From: Armatimonas rosea
Lineage (GTDB): Bacteria; Armatimonadota; Armatimonadia; Armatimonadales; Armatimonadaceae
Reading direction: 5' to 3'
Length of the DNA stretch: 64,000 nt
Assembly (NCBI RefSeq): GCF_014202505.1
Contig: NZ_JACHGW010000003.1
Span: 434,001-498,000, forward strand
Shown in pieces: positions 42,214-50,521 of this stretch. Position 1 is the first letter of the stretch, and every line of letters begins with the position of its first letter. The notes under the pieces were generated by a model that was not told the origin of the DNA, did no database searches, and saw only the letters and a list, made by a program, of their open reading frames with translations. Both the position numbers and the translations under genes were made by a program.

Positions 42214-42849
42214 CTAGCGCATCCAGAGGAGCATGGTGTCGCGCGGCTCGCCGGCCCACACGACCTGCTTTGCCTCTGTGGTGATCTTCCAGCCGTCTCT
42301 CTCGCGCTGCTCGACAAACTCTAAGGCGGCGGGACGGATCGGATCGGAGAGGAGAATGGGCTTGCCGAGGGTCGGGAGGAGCGCGGTGAGGGTGGGGTGG
42401 AGCGTGCGCTCGTAGAGGATATCGGTGCCGATCACGAGGTCAAAGCCCACCAGCTCTGGGGGCCAGGTGCGCCAGTCGCCGGTGCGGACCGTGACATTCG
42501 GGACGTTGTTGAGGCGTGCGTTCTGGCGGCAGAGCTCCAGGCAGTCGGGGTGGTAGTCGGTCTGGATCACTTCGGCAGCTCCGAGGTGCGCGGCGACCAA
42601 GCCGACATAGCCGACCCCCGCCCCGAGCTCCAAGACACGCTTGCCCGCCACGAGAGAGGGCTCGTCGGCGAGGCGAAGCGCCAGTGCGTGCGCCGAGGCC
42701 CAGAGGAGCATCCCAAAGGGAAAGTTGGCCAGGTCCTCGTCGGTCTGGACACGGGCGACCAGTGCGTCTTGGTCCGTGACGCAGCGGAGGTGCCAGGGCC
42801 GGCCCGCGGCGTGGCGGGTCTGGGTAACAAGGGGGTAGCGGTCCAGCAT
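42214..42849 (-). CDS. Class I SAM-dependent methyltransferase (METTL21-like)
   Basis: A 211-residue Rossmann methyltransferase. Motif I is VLELGAGVGYVGLVAA (about 70-85), the acidic end of beta-2 is QTDYHPD (about 96), and the post-motif phrase FDLVIGTDILYER (about 134-146) is typical of METTL21/EEF1A-type protein lysine methyltransferases, which have DxxY there. The upstream phrase FPFGMLLWASAHALAL also fits that group. A protein substrate is therefore likely, but small-molecule substrates cannot be excluded. ATG 42849 was chosen because the longer frame to 42906 has no better signal. A TATCGT preceded by CGG lies at 42905-42910 on the minus strand. Confidence 0.75.
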   Translation of the reverse strand: MLDRYPLVTQTRHAAGRPWHLRCVTDQDALVARVQTDEDLANFPFGMLLWASAHALALRLADEPSLVAGKRVLELGAGVGYVGLVAAHLGAAEVIQTDYHPDCLELCRQNARLNNVPNVTVRTGDWRTWPPELVGFDLVIGTDILYERTLHPTLTALLPTLGKPILLSDPIRPAALEFVEQRERDGWKITTEAKQVVWAGEPRDTMLLWMR

Positions 42850-42900
42850 GGGCTCTAGTGGGGAGAGTTCGGCACCGAAAATGCAGAAGAGAGTCCTGCA

Positions 42901-43095
42901 ATGCACGATACCGTCGATATCTTTCTTGCCGTTGTCGCCGCCGTGGGGCTGGGGGTCTTCTTTGGCATGCCGCTAGGCTCGCCGCGGACAAGCCGACCTG
43001 TGCGTGTGCAGCAGCAAGCCGCCACACACGCACAAAGCCGTCCCGAGCTAGTGGTCGTCGCGCAGGGACGCGCCGTGGCCCAGGATAAACGCTAG
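42901..43095 (+). CDS. Possible 64-residue membrane peptide
   Basis: The frame starts at ATG 42901 with AGAGAG 8-13 bases upstream and encodes one hydrophobic segment (about 7-22, IFLAVVAAVGLGVFFGM) followed by a basic, Gln-rich tail. Its last 48 bases overlap the 3' end of the phosphomannomutase gene on the other strand. It fills the gap between two minus-strand genes. Expression is uncertain. Confidence 0.3.
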   Translation: MHDTVDIFLAVVAAVGLGVFFGMPLGSPRTSRPVRVQQQAATHAQSRPELVVVAQGRAVAQDKR

Positions 43096-44424
43096 CAGGT
43101 CGGCCTCGCGCTCGGCGAGCCCCTCGGGAGTGCGCGCCTCGACATTCAGGCGCAGTACCGGCTCGTTCTGGCTCATGCGCAGGTTGCAGCGCCAGTCCGC
43201 CTCCGCGAGCGAGACACCGTCGATCTGGCTTAGCTCGGCATCGGGGTGGCGTGCCTGGAGCGCCGCAATAATCCCCTTGGCATCGTCGGTGATGAAGTTG
43301 AGCTCCTCACTGGCTGGGTAGTTTTTCTTGTAGCCATCGAGAAGCTGCGAGACCGTCCCGCCGTTTTTGATCTGCTCCGCGAAGATTCCCAGCACGGTCA
43401 GGAACGTGATGATCCCATTGTCGCAGTACCAGAAGTCGCGGTAGTAGAAGTGGCCGGAGTTCTCTCCGCCAAAGATCGCATTGGCCTGGCGCATGGTCGC
43501 CTTGATAAACCCGTGGCCCGTGCGGCTCGTGACCGCGGTACCGCCCCCGGCGGCAGCGGCGGCCTCGGTCGCCCAGATCTGGCGCGGCTCGACCACAACC
43601 GATGCGCCGGGCTCGACCTTGAGGAAGTGCTCGATCAGGACCGCGTTGATGTAGTAGCCAGAGAACGAGCGCCCCTTCTCATCGTAGAAGAAACACCGGT
43701 CCGCGTCGGCGTCCCACGCCACACCGAAGTGGGCTCCCTCGGTGACGATCCGCTCGCTGATCTCCTTGCGGTTGGAGGGGAGCAGGGGATCGGGGGTGCC
43801 CTTGGGGAAGCTGCCATCCTCGTTCCAGTTGAGGCGGATCATCTCGATGGGGTGGCCCTCAATGGCGGCATCGACAAACTTCCCATTGGCTCCAAAGTTC
43901 ACATTGCCCACCAGCTTGAGCTGCGGCAGGCCCTCGGGGACATACTGCTGCAGGTAGGCGGCGTAGTCGGCGAGCAGGGGGGTGGGGGTCACGGTGCCCG
44001 GAGTTGCAGCCTTCTGGGGCGTCGCGGCCTCGATATCGGCGTAGATCTCGCCCAGCTTGCCCTCGCGCACGAGCGGCTGGCCCTTCTTGCCGACAAACTT
44101 AAAGCCATTCCACTCGCGGGGGTTGTGGCTCGCGGTGAGGGCGAAGCCACCGTCGATCTCCAGGGTCCCCGACGCAAAGTACAGCATCTCGGTCGAGATC
44201 ACCCCCAGGTCTAGCACCTCGACACCGAGGTCTACCAGGCCCTGGATCGCGGCGGCCTGCATGGACGCACCACTGGTGCGCACATCCCGGCCCACGGCGA
44301 CTTTCTTTGCGTCCATCACCCGGGCAAAGGCCTGGGCGCAAAGATAGGCAAACTCTTCATTGATCACCGAGGGGTAGATCCCTCGGATGTCGTAGGCACG
44401 GTAAAGGGACTTGTCAAAAGGCAT
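43048..44424 (-). CDS. manB: Phosphomannomutase/phosphoglucomutase
   Basis: A 458-residue alpha-D-phosphohexomutase interconverting hexose 6- and 1-phosphates. The phospho-serine loop is ALTASHNPREWNGFKF (S99), the metal loop is DADADR (about 239-244), the sugar loop is GGENSGHFYYRD (about 319-330) and the C-terminal phosphate site is VRLNVEART-like near residue 430. GENSGH is the PMM/PGM form, distinct from GlmM in this window (GEQSGH). It probably supplies GDP-mannose or UDP-glucose precursors. ATG 44424 has GGAG 9 bases upstream. Confidence 0.88.
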   Translation of the reverse strand: MPFDKSLYRAYDIRGIYPSVINEEFAYLCAQAFARVMDAKKVAVGRDVRTSGASMQAAAIQGLVDLGVEVLDLGVISTEMLYFASGTLEIDGGFALTASHNPREWNGFKFVGKKGQPLVREGKLGEIYADIEAATPQKAATPGTVTPTPLLADYAAYLQQYVPEGLPQLKLVGNVNFGANGKFVDAAIEGHPIEMIRLNWNEDGSFPKGTPDPLLPSNRKEISERIVTEGAHFGVAWDADADRCFFYDEKGRSFSGYYINAVLIEHFLKVEPGASVVVEPRQIWATEAAAAAGGGTAVTSRTGHGFIKATMRQANAIFGGENSGHFYYRDFWYCDNGIITFLTVLGIFAEQIKNGGTVSQLLDGYKKNYPASEELNFITDDAKGIIAALQARHPDAELSQIDGVSLAEADWRCNLRMSQNEPVLRLNVEARTPEGLAEREADLLAFILGHGASLRDDH

Positions 44425-44443
44425 GTTCAATTCTCCGGCATCT

Positions 44444-44449
44444 AGGATA
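44444..44449 (-). promoter_or_regulatory. -10-like element for the phosphomannomutase gene
   Basis: TATCCT on the minus strand in the context TCGGGTATCCT, 19 bases before the ATG at 44424. A weak TTGATG lies 19 bases further upstream. This is one of the GGGTA-type -10 candidates of the window. Confidence 0.35.
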
Positions 44450-44488
44450 CCCGAAAATGACGAATCTCCATCAATCTGGAAGGAAGCC

Positions 44489-44517
44489 TTGACAGCAAGG
44501 AAGGGGCGCGATAGAAT
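44489..44517 (+). promoter_or_regulatory. Consensus sigma-70-type promoter of tRNA-Leu
   Basis: TTGACA (44489-44494) and TAGAAT (44512-44517) are separated by exactly 17 bases. Transcription would begin near 44524, about 48 bases before the tRNA. This is the best -35/-10 pair in the window. Confidence 0.75.
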
Positions 44518-44571
44518 CTCTCTCGCTTGCCTGCGGCCTTAATCTGCTGTGATCAAGCGAAACCCTCAGTT

Positions 44572-44653
44572 GCCCAGGTGGCGGAATTGGCAGACGCGTA
44601 CGTTTGAGGGGCGTATCCCGTAAGGGGTAAGGGTTCAAGTCCCTTCTTGGGCA
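44572..44653 (+). tRNA. tRNA-Leu (anticodon GAG)
   Basis: An 82-base class II tRNA. The acceptor stem GCCCAGG pairs with CTTGGGC (one G-U pair), the D arm has GGCGGAATTGGCAGACGC, the anticodon stem is TACGT/GCGTA with loop TTGAGGG (GAG anticodon for CTC/CTT codons), a variable arm follows, and the T arm is AGGGTTCAAGTCCCT. The discriminator is A and CCA is not encoded. It has its own promoter upstream and a terminator downstream. Confidence 0.93.
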
Positions 44654-44666
44654 TAAAAAAGTCAGA

Positions 44667-44703
44667 GGCTCTCCGTAACAAACGGAGGGCCTTTGGCGTT
44701 TTA
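44667..44703 (+). terminator. Rho-independent terminator of tRNA-Leu
   Basis: GGCTCTCCGT pairs with ACGGAGGGCC (10 base pairs, one G-U) around AACAA and is followed by TTTGGCGTTTTAT. It lies 13 bases after the tRNA. Confidence 0.75.
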
Positions 44704-44725
44704 TAGTTAATCGAAAGAGTTCGGG

Positions 44726-44731
44726 TATAGT
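44726..44731 (+). promoter_or_regulatory. -10-like element for the metalloprotease gene
   Basis: TATAGT in the context TTCGGGTATAGTAAC, 45 bases before the TTG start at 44776. No -35 is recognisable at normal spacing. It shares the CGGGTATA form with the cdaA element. Confidence 0.4.
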
Positions 44732-44775
44732 AACCCAACCTTAGGCTCTAAACCATCAATCTCAGGAGTTTGTCA

Positions 44776-47700
44776 TTGAATCGTACTCTGCCCCTCTCCG
44801 CGCTTGTCTTTGCGCTTACCCTGGCCTCTCACGCGCCGACGCTGGCGCAGCCCCCTGCCCCCAAGACTGCTACCCCGGCTCCGACGCAGCCTCCTGCCTC
44901 CACCCAGAAGATTCTCTTTAGCAACAAGGCCCAGCAAGGCCAGGTGAAGAAGATCAATGCCGTGGCGACCTTTACGGTGGAGGGCCCCAATGGCCAGAAA
45001 GTGACCCTGGAGTTTAAAGAGCAGGATCGAGTCAACTACAACGCGGTCGCGGCAAACGGGGAGATTACCTACGAGACACACACGGACTCGGTGCAGCAGT
45101 TTCTCAATGGCAACAAGCTCCCCGATGACCCCAACATGGGCAAGGATGTCGATACGTATGTCATCAAGCCCGATGGCACCCTGGTGAGCTTTAAGTCCAG
45201 CAAGACCGAGAAGGACGACGACCACAGCGACGAGCGTCTCTACGTGGCGACCTCGGTGGGGTTCTCGGATAAGCAAGTCGCTCCGGGGGAGAAGTGGACC
45301 CGTGAGTACAAGGCCGATGCCAACATGGGGCTGGTCGAGGGCAAGGGCGAGTACGAGTTTCAGGCGCTGGAGGAGAAGAATGGGATTCTCTGCGCGCGTA
45401 TCGGGGTGACCTATACCGAAAACTCGGGGAAGAACCCGATCTCCACCAAGGGCCTGATCTGGATCGAGCCGGCCAGTGGCGATGATGTGGCATCGGATAT
45501 CGTGGTCACCAATATCCCCTTTGGCGATGGCGATGTGGTCACGGCGAGCTTTAAGTCGAACCGTGAGAGTGGCGGCCCCCTGCCTGAGGATATCGTCAAG
45601 AAGGCGCAGGCAAGCCTCAAGGCCGAGCAGAGTGCGATCAAGGCGCAGGCCCCCAAGGTCGAGGCGGCAAAGCCCAAGACCATCGATGAGGTGGTCAAGG
45701 ACTACGAGAAGCTGCCCGGCGTCGTGACACTCTGGCGCAAGCGCGAGGAGAGCGGCAAGGACACGATCTACGCCGAGGTGCGCGAGGACCAGCTCGACAA
45801 GCTCCTCTTGCTCCAGGCGACCTTTAGCACCGGCGATGCCGAGCACGCGATCTCGGGCGACCCGATCGCCGACTTTGTCTTCCAGCTCACCAAGAGCCCC
45901 GATGACAAGCTCTATCTCGCCGTCCCCAACACCAACTACCAGACCCAGGCGGGCACGCCGCTGGAGAAGTCGCTCAAGCGCTCCATGCCCCCGCTCTCGT
46001 TTTTGCAGACCTTCAAGATCGAGGCCAAGCAGGCCGACCGCAAGAGCCTGCTGATCGATCTCTCGGAGTTCTTTAAGTCCGATTTCTTGGGGATTGGGTT
46101 TGCCTTCTCCGGGATGCCGCCGATCCCCGGCCTGATGGCGGGGCCGACCGGGGGCGGGATGGGGCTCGACCGGGAGAAGACCTATGTTCTGTCCGTGAAG
46201 AACTTCCCCGAGAACCTGGTGGTCACCAGCCAGTACCACTTTGTACGCGGCCTCTCGCCCATGATGACCAACACCCCGACCCTGGGTGATCCGCGGAGTG
46301 CACCGGTGCAGGTGACCTTTAATCTCTCCGCGCTTCCGGTGGGCAATGGCTACATCCCGCGCTACTACGACACCCGGATCGGCTTCTTTACCACCGACTT
46401 CCAGTCGCTCGACCGCGACGACAAGCTCGACCTGACCAAGCGCTTTATCACCCGCTGGGACCTGCGCAAGAAGAACCCCGAGGCCGCGGTCTCCGAGCCG
46501 GTGAAGCCGATTGTCTTCTGGCTGGACAACGCGATCCCGGAGGACTACCGCAAGCCGCTGGCCAGTGCGATCCTTTCCTGGAACCCGGTCCTCGAGAAGA
46601 CGGGCTTCAAGGACGCGATCCAGGTCAAACAGATGCCGGACAAGCCCAGCGAGGACGAGGTCAAGAAGGGGCTGGTGCCCACCGACACGGCGGACATGCG
46701 CTTTAATGTCATCCGCTGGGTGGTCTCGCCCAACCCAGCAGATAGCTACGCGGTGGCACTGGCACGCCACAACCCGCTCACAGGGCAGATCCTCAACGCC
46801 AGTATCACGGTCGATGCGGGAATGGCCCAGATTACCAAGGTGGAGCACAAGGACATTGTCTCGCCGGAGGCCGCCTTTGCTCGGATCGCGGAGTACGAGA
46901 ACCACGACGATACCAAACTCGCAGGGCAGAGCAAGCTGCGCTGTGAGTACGGCCACGCGGCCCAGACCAATGCCTACTTTGGCCTGCTCGCCTCTAGCCT
47001 GCTGGCGGAGGGCAAGATCAGCCAGAAGGACTATGTCGCGCAGTTCCTGCAGGATGTGGTCACCCATGAGTTTGGGCATATCTTGGGGCTGCGCCACAAC
47101 TTCGTCGCCTCGACCCAGTACTCCCTGGCCCAGCTCAGCGACCCGAAGGTGGTTCCCAACGGCAAGCCCATCGCGGCATCGGTGATGGACTACAACCCGG
47201 TCAATATCGCCGCCCTCAAGGTCAGCGGGGTTCCCTTCTGGTCGCTGAGCCCGGGTGTCTACGACCAGTGGGCGATCCAGTACGGCTACGGCACGGTGCC
47301 AACCGCCACCAAGCCTGATGACGAGCTGCCGGTCCTCAAGCAGATCGCGCGGCGGAGCGGTGAGCCGGGCCTGATCTACAACACCGACTTCGAGGCCGAT
47401 AGCTTCGACCCGACCATTACGCGCTTTGATAGCACGTCCAACCCGCTGGACTACTGGGAGCGCATCATGCAGACGTCGCAAGAGCTCCTGGGCAAGCTTG
47501 AGTCGCGGGTCAAGCCGGGCGAGAGCTATGTTGAGTTCTCGCGGCAGGTGCAGCTAACCCTGAATATGATGGCCCAGGGCTCCGCGCAGGCGAGCCGCTA
47601 TATCGGGGCCCAGCAGGTGCGTCGTAGCTTCAAGGGCGATGCCGGACAGAAGCCCAACCTCAAGCCCGTGGAGGCGGCGCAGCAGAAGCGTGCGCTGGAC

Positions 47701-48279
47701 CTGCTGGCAAAGTACATCCTGGCTCCCGGGGCGCTCAAGCTCCCGCAGGGCTACCTGGAGAAGATGACGGTCGACCTGGCACCGATTGAGTCTCGCCCCT
47801 CGGAGTTCTTTGTGGGGGAGGTGATCGCCAACCTCCAGAAGTCAGTCGTGCGGCGCCTGCTCTCGTCGCAGACCCTGATGCGGGTCGCCAGCAACGAGTA
47901 TAAGACTGGCGATCCCAGCAAGGCACTGACCCAGCCCCTGCTCTTCAAGACCGTGGCGGATGCGGTCTGGAGCGAGCTGGCGACCAAGCAGAATGTCAGC
48001 TACCAGCGCCGCCATATCCAGCGTCAGCATGTCGAGTCGCTGATCACGCTGGCCAGTAGCAGCGCGACCGACGACAGCCGGATGCTGGCGGCGGCGCACC
48101 TGCGGATGCTCCGGGAGAAGCTCAAGGCCGCTCAGGCGATCCCAACCCTCGATGAGTACACCCGCCTGCACTACACCGACCTCTCGGAGAAGATCCAGCG
48201 CCAGCTCGATGCCAAGGTTAACCTTGGTGGTGGCGGCGGTGGTGGCCTGGGAATGCTCTTTGGCCGCCCTGGAAAATGA
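44776..48279 (+). CDS. Secreted zinc-dependent metalloprotease (DUF5117/DUF4953 type, met-zincin)
   Basis: An 1167-residue exported protein. A signal peptide (about 1-24, ending THAP-like TLAQ) is followed by a Pro/Thr linker, a beta-rich domain (about 40-300), and the DUF5117-like and peptidase parts. The zinc site is THEFGHILGLRHN (H764, E765, H768, H774), the extended HExxHxxGxxH motif of metzincins, with a Met-turn candidate SVMDYNP about 45 residues later. A Gly-rich end (LGGGGGGGLGMLFG) closes the protein. The start is TTG 44776, 7 bases after AGGAG; TTG 44770 is too close to that site. It overlaps the next start (ATGA at 48276). It probably degrades external proteins or processes surface proteins. 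Confidence 0.87.
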   Translation: MNRTLPLSALVFALTLASHAPTLAQPPAPKTATPAPTQPPASTQKILFSNKAQQGQVKKINAVATFTVEGPNGQKVTLEFKEQDRVNYNAVAANGEITYETHTDSVQQFLNGNKLPDDPNMGKDVDTYVIKPDGTLVSFKSSKTEKDDDHSDERLYVATSVGFSDKQVAPGEKWTREYKADANMGLVEGKGEYEFQALEEKNGILCARIGVTYTENSGKNPISTKGLIWIEPASGDDVASDIVVTNIPFGDGDVVTASFKSNRESGGPLPEDIVKKAQASLKAEQSAIKAQAPKVEAAKPKTIDEVVKDYEKLPGVVTLWRKREESGKDTIYAEVREDQLDKLLLLQATFSTGDAEHAISGDPIADFVFQLTKSPDDKLYLAVPNTNYQTQAGTPLEKSLKRSMPPLSFLQTFKIEAKQADRKSLLIDLSEFFKSDFLGIGFAFSGMPPIPGLMAGPTGGGMGLDREKTYVLSVKNFPENLVVTSQYHFVRGLSPMMTNTPTLGDPRSAPVQVTFNLSALPVGNGYIPRYYDTRIGFFTTDFQSLDRDDKLDLTKRFITRWDLRKKNPEAAVSEPVKPIVFWLDNAIPEDYRKPLASAILSWNPVLEKTGFKDAIQVKQMPDKPSEDEVKKGLVPTDTADMRFNVIRWVVSPNPADSYAVALARHNPLTGQILNASITVDAGMAQITKVEHKDIVSPEAAFARIAEYENHDDTKLAGQSKLRCEYGHAAQTNAYFGLLASSLLAEGKISQKDYVAQFLQDVVTHEFGHILGLRHNFVASTQYSLAQLSDPKVVPNGKPIAASVMDYNPVNIAALKVSGVPFWSLSPGVYDQWAIQYGYGTVPTATKPDDELPVLKQIARRSGEPGLIYNTDFEADSFDPTITRFDSTSNPLDYWERIMQTSQELLGKLESRVKPGESYVEFSRQVQLTLNMMAQGSAQASRYIGAQQVRRSFKGDAGQKPNLKPVEAAQQKRALDLLAKYILAPGALKLPQGYLEKMTVDLAPIESRPSEFFVGEVIANLQKSVVRRLLSSQTLMRVASNEYKTGDPSKALTQPLLFKTVADAVWSELATKQNVSYQRRHIQRQHVESLITLASSSATDDSRMLAAAHLRMLREKLKAAQAIPTLDEYTRLHYTDLSEKIQRQLDAKVNLGGGGGGGLGMLFGRPGK

Positions 48280-50171
48280 GCCGATTTTCGCGCGTTGTCC
48301 CTCCTGCCCTGCAGGGGGGACTTCTCTTGTTGCTGGGAACTCTATTTCTCTTCTTTGAGGTTGTTGTCCGTGGCCGGGTCCTCTACTACGGCGATCTGAC
48401 TCTCTACTTCCTCCCCGAGCTAGACTTTCTCCGCGGCGAGCTCCGCGCGGGGCATGTCCCTCTCTGGAACCCCTTTATCAACTGTGGGCAGCCGTTTGTG
48501 GGCAACCCCCAGACCTGGGTGCTGTATCCGTCCACTCTCTTGCTCCTCCTCTTTGAGACCTCACGTGCCAACGCCCTCTCGACCGTGCTGCATGTCTTTT
48601 GGGCGGGGTGGGGGACACTCGGGTTTCTTCGACAGCAGCGCCTCTCTGCCCCCGCCGCGGCTCTGGGGGCGGTGGCGTTTGCCTTTGGGGGGGCGCTGGT
48701 CTCCAAGGCCCAGTTTCCCAACATGCTCCAGGCGATGGCGTGGCTCCCCTGGCTCCTCTGGGCGACCGAGGGCGTGCTGACACAGCGCACGCTTGGGGCG
48801 GTAGGGAGGCTGGGGCTCTGTGTGGGGCTGGCGCTCCTTGCGGCACACGCGCAGGTAACCCTCATGCAGCTCTACTTGTTGCTCGGGTGGGTGGGCTTTC
48901 GCTTGAGGAGCCTGCCCCGCTCCGAGCGCCTCCGGCCGCTGGGCGCGCTGACGCTGGCGGCACTGCTGGGGCTCTGCCTGGCGCTGGCGCAGCTCTTGCC
49001 GGTGGTGGAGTACGCGCTGGCCTCGACCCGGCCGCACCTGAGCCTGGGCGCTGCCAATCGTTTCTATCTGCCTTGGCGGGAGCTGATCCTGCTGGTGGCG
49101 CCCAATGCGCTGGGGAACCCGGCGCTCGCCACGGGCTGGCAGGGCAAGGGCAACTTTTGGGAGCCGTGCTGCTATATCGGGCTGATTCCGCTTGTGCTGG
49201 GCGTGTACTTTGGTTTCGTGCGGCGGCGTGCGACCCGATTCTGGCTCCTCGCGGCAGCTCTCTCGCTCTGGCTGGCGCTGGGGCGCTACGGTGGGCTGTA
49301 CTTTGTGGCGTTCTATGTCTTGCCCGGGGTGAAGCAGTTCCACGATCCCGCGCGCTGGCTCTATCTCACGAGCTTCGCGCTGGCGGTGCTCGCCGCGCAG
49401 GGGCTGGAGCAGGTGCGTCTGCGGGAGAGCGGAAAATGGCTCCTGGTGCTGATAACTCTGGGGGAGCTCGTGTGCTTCTCGCGGACCCTCAACCCGACCT
49501 GTGCCCCAGAGCAGCTTAAGACACTGGTGAGCCGCCCGCCCGCCCCTACCGAGCGTGTCTTTCACCTGCGGCCCTTTCAGGCCTGGAAGCAGCTCGCGCC
49601 CTACAAGCGCTACCCCGAGCCCGCCGTTGCGCTGTCGGGGGCGGGCATGACCCCCAATGTCCCGCTACTGAGCCGAGTCCCGCAAGCGGGGGGCTACGAG
49701 CCGGTGGCACGCCGGGATGTGACGGAGGCGCTGAAGGCGCTGGGGACACTCCCCCCCGACCCAGCCGGGCTGACTCCCACACAGACCAAGCAGCTTGAGG
49801 CGCTGGGGGTCCGCTGGGTCTACGGCAGTCGCGCGACGCGGCGTCTGGTGAGCACCTTGCCACGGATCGCCGGGGCGACACTCCTAGCCGAGCGGCCTGG
49901 CGTGCTGGAGCTTCAGCCCACGGCGAGTGTGGTTGTGGTCCGCGAGACCCATGCCGCGGGGTGGCGTGCTTGGGCCGATGGTATCCCGGTGCCGATTATC
50001 GCGAGTCCCCCTGTTTTTATGGAAGTGAGCGTCCCTGAGGGCACGAAACGGGTGGTTTTTCGCTACGAGCCGCTCTCTTGGCGGGTTGGGGTGTTTATTT
50101 CAGGGGGCGCAGGGTGTATACTGGTAGCACTCATGTTATCGATGTTAAGGAATAAAACGTGGCAGAGCTGA
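48276..50171 (+). CDS. YfhO-like polytopic membrane protein (GT-C-like)
   Basis: A 631-residue protein with about 11 membrane segments in the first 420 residues and a C-terminal extracytoplasmic beta/alpha part. The first loop carries YYGDLTLYFLPELDFLRGEL and VPLWNPFINCGQPFVGNPQT, which are the loop motifs of YfhO family proteins (lipid-linked sugar transferases or lipoteichoic-acid glycosylation in Firmicutes). The end contains RETHAAGWRAWADG, also typical of YfhO. It is translationally coupled to the metalloprotease (ATGA), and its last 13 bases overlap the STAS gene. A sugar transfer role in the envelope is likely but the substrate is unknown. Confidence 0.8.
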   Translation: MSRFSRVVPPALQGGLLLLLGTLFLFFEVVVRGRVLYYGDLTLYFLPELDFLRGELRAGHVPLWNPFINCGQPFVGNPQTWVLYPSTLLLLLFETSRANALSTVLHVFWAGWGTLGFLRQQRLSAPAAALGAVAFAFGGALVSKAQFPNMLQAMAWLPWLLWATEGVLTQRTLGAVGRLGLCVGLALLAAHAQVTLMQLYLLLGWVGFRLRSLPRSERLRPLGALTLAALLGLCLALAQLLPVVEYALASTRPHLSLGAANRFYLPWRELILLVAPNALGNPALATGWQGKGNFWEPCCYIGLIPLVLGVYFGFVRRRATRFWLLAAALSLWLALGRYGGLYFVAFYVLPGVKQFHDPARWLYLTSFALAVLAAQGLEQVRLRESGKWLLVLITLGELVCFSRTLNPTCAPEQLKTLVSRPPAPTERVFHLRPFQAWKQLAPYKRYPEPAVALSGAGMTPNVPLLSRVPQAGGYEPVARRDVTEALKALGTLPPDPAGLTPTQTKQLEALGVRWVYGSRATRRLVSTLPRIAGATLLAERPGVLELQPTASVVVVRETHAAGWRAWADGIPVPIIASPPVFMEVSVPEGTKRVVFRYEPLSWRVGVFISGGAGCILVALMLSMLRNKTWQS

Positions 50172-50503
50172 CGATTCAAACCACGCCGGGGAGTACGTCC
50201 CTGGTGGCGTTTTCGGGAGAGCTGGACGCCTACCACGCTCCACGCGCCAAGACCGAGCTGGAGGCGCAGCTCGCGGCCCAGCCGGAGACCCTGGTGATTA
50301 GCCTGAAGCGCGTGGCCTACGTGGACTCGACCGGGCTAGGGGTGCTGGTGGCGATTCGCAAGCAGGCAGAGGCTGTGGGTGTGGGGCTGCGCCTCGTGAT
50401 GCTCTCCGAGGGAGCCGTGCGGCGGACCTTTACCATCACGGGGCTCCTGAGTGTATTTTCTATTTTTGAGGATGAAGCTGCAGCCCTTGAGGCGGCGGCG
50501 TAA
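50159..50503 (+). CDS. STAS domain anti-sigma factor antagonist-like protein
   Basis: A 114-residue SpoIIAA/RsbV-like protein. The key loop reads VAYVDSTGLGVLVAIRKQ (about 46-63) with the phosphorylatable serine S51 of antagonists. The rest fits the STAS fold (start LTIQTTPGSTSLVAFSGEL). Such proteins are normally phosphorylated by an RsbW/SpoIIAB-type kinase to free a sigma factor; no such kinase is adjacent. The start is GTG 50159 with AAGGAA upstream, overlapping the YfhO end by 13 bases. A TATACTGGTA element (50117-50126) like that before cdaA could provide an internal promoter. Confidence 0.85.
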   Translation: MAELTIQTTPGSTSLVAFSGELDAYHAPRAKTELEAQLAAQPETLVISLKRVAYVDSTGLGVLVAIRKQAEAVGVGLRLVMLSEGAVRRTFTITGLLSVFSIFEDEAAALEAAA

Positions 50504-50521
50504 GTAAGGAAGGATAGCGAC

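Noticed and set aside
44773-47481. 902-codon open frame antisense to the metalloprotease
   Set aside because: It is a complementary-strand shadow; the plus-strand frame has a signal peptide, HExxHxxGxxH motif and ribosome binding site.
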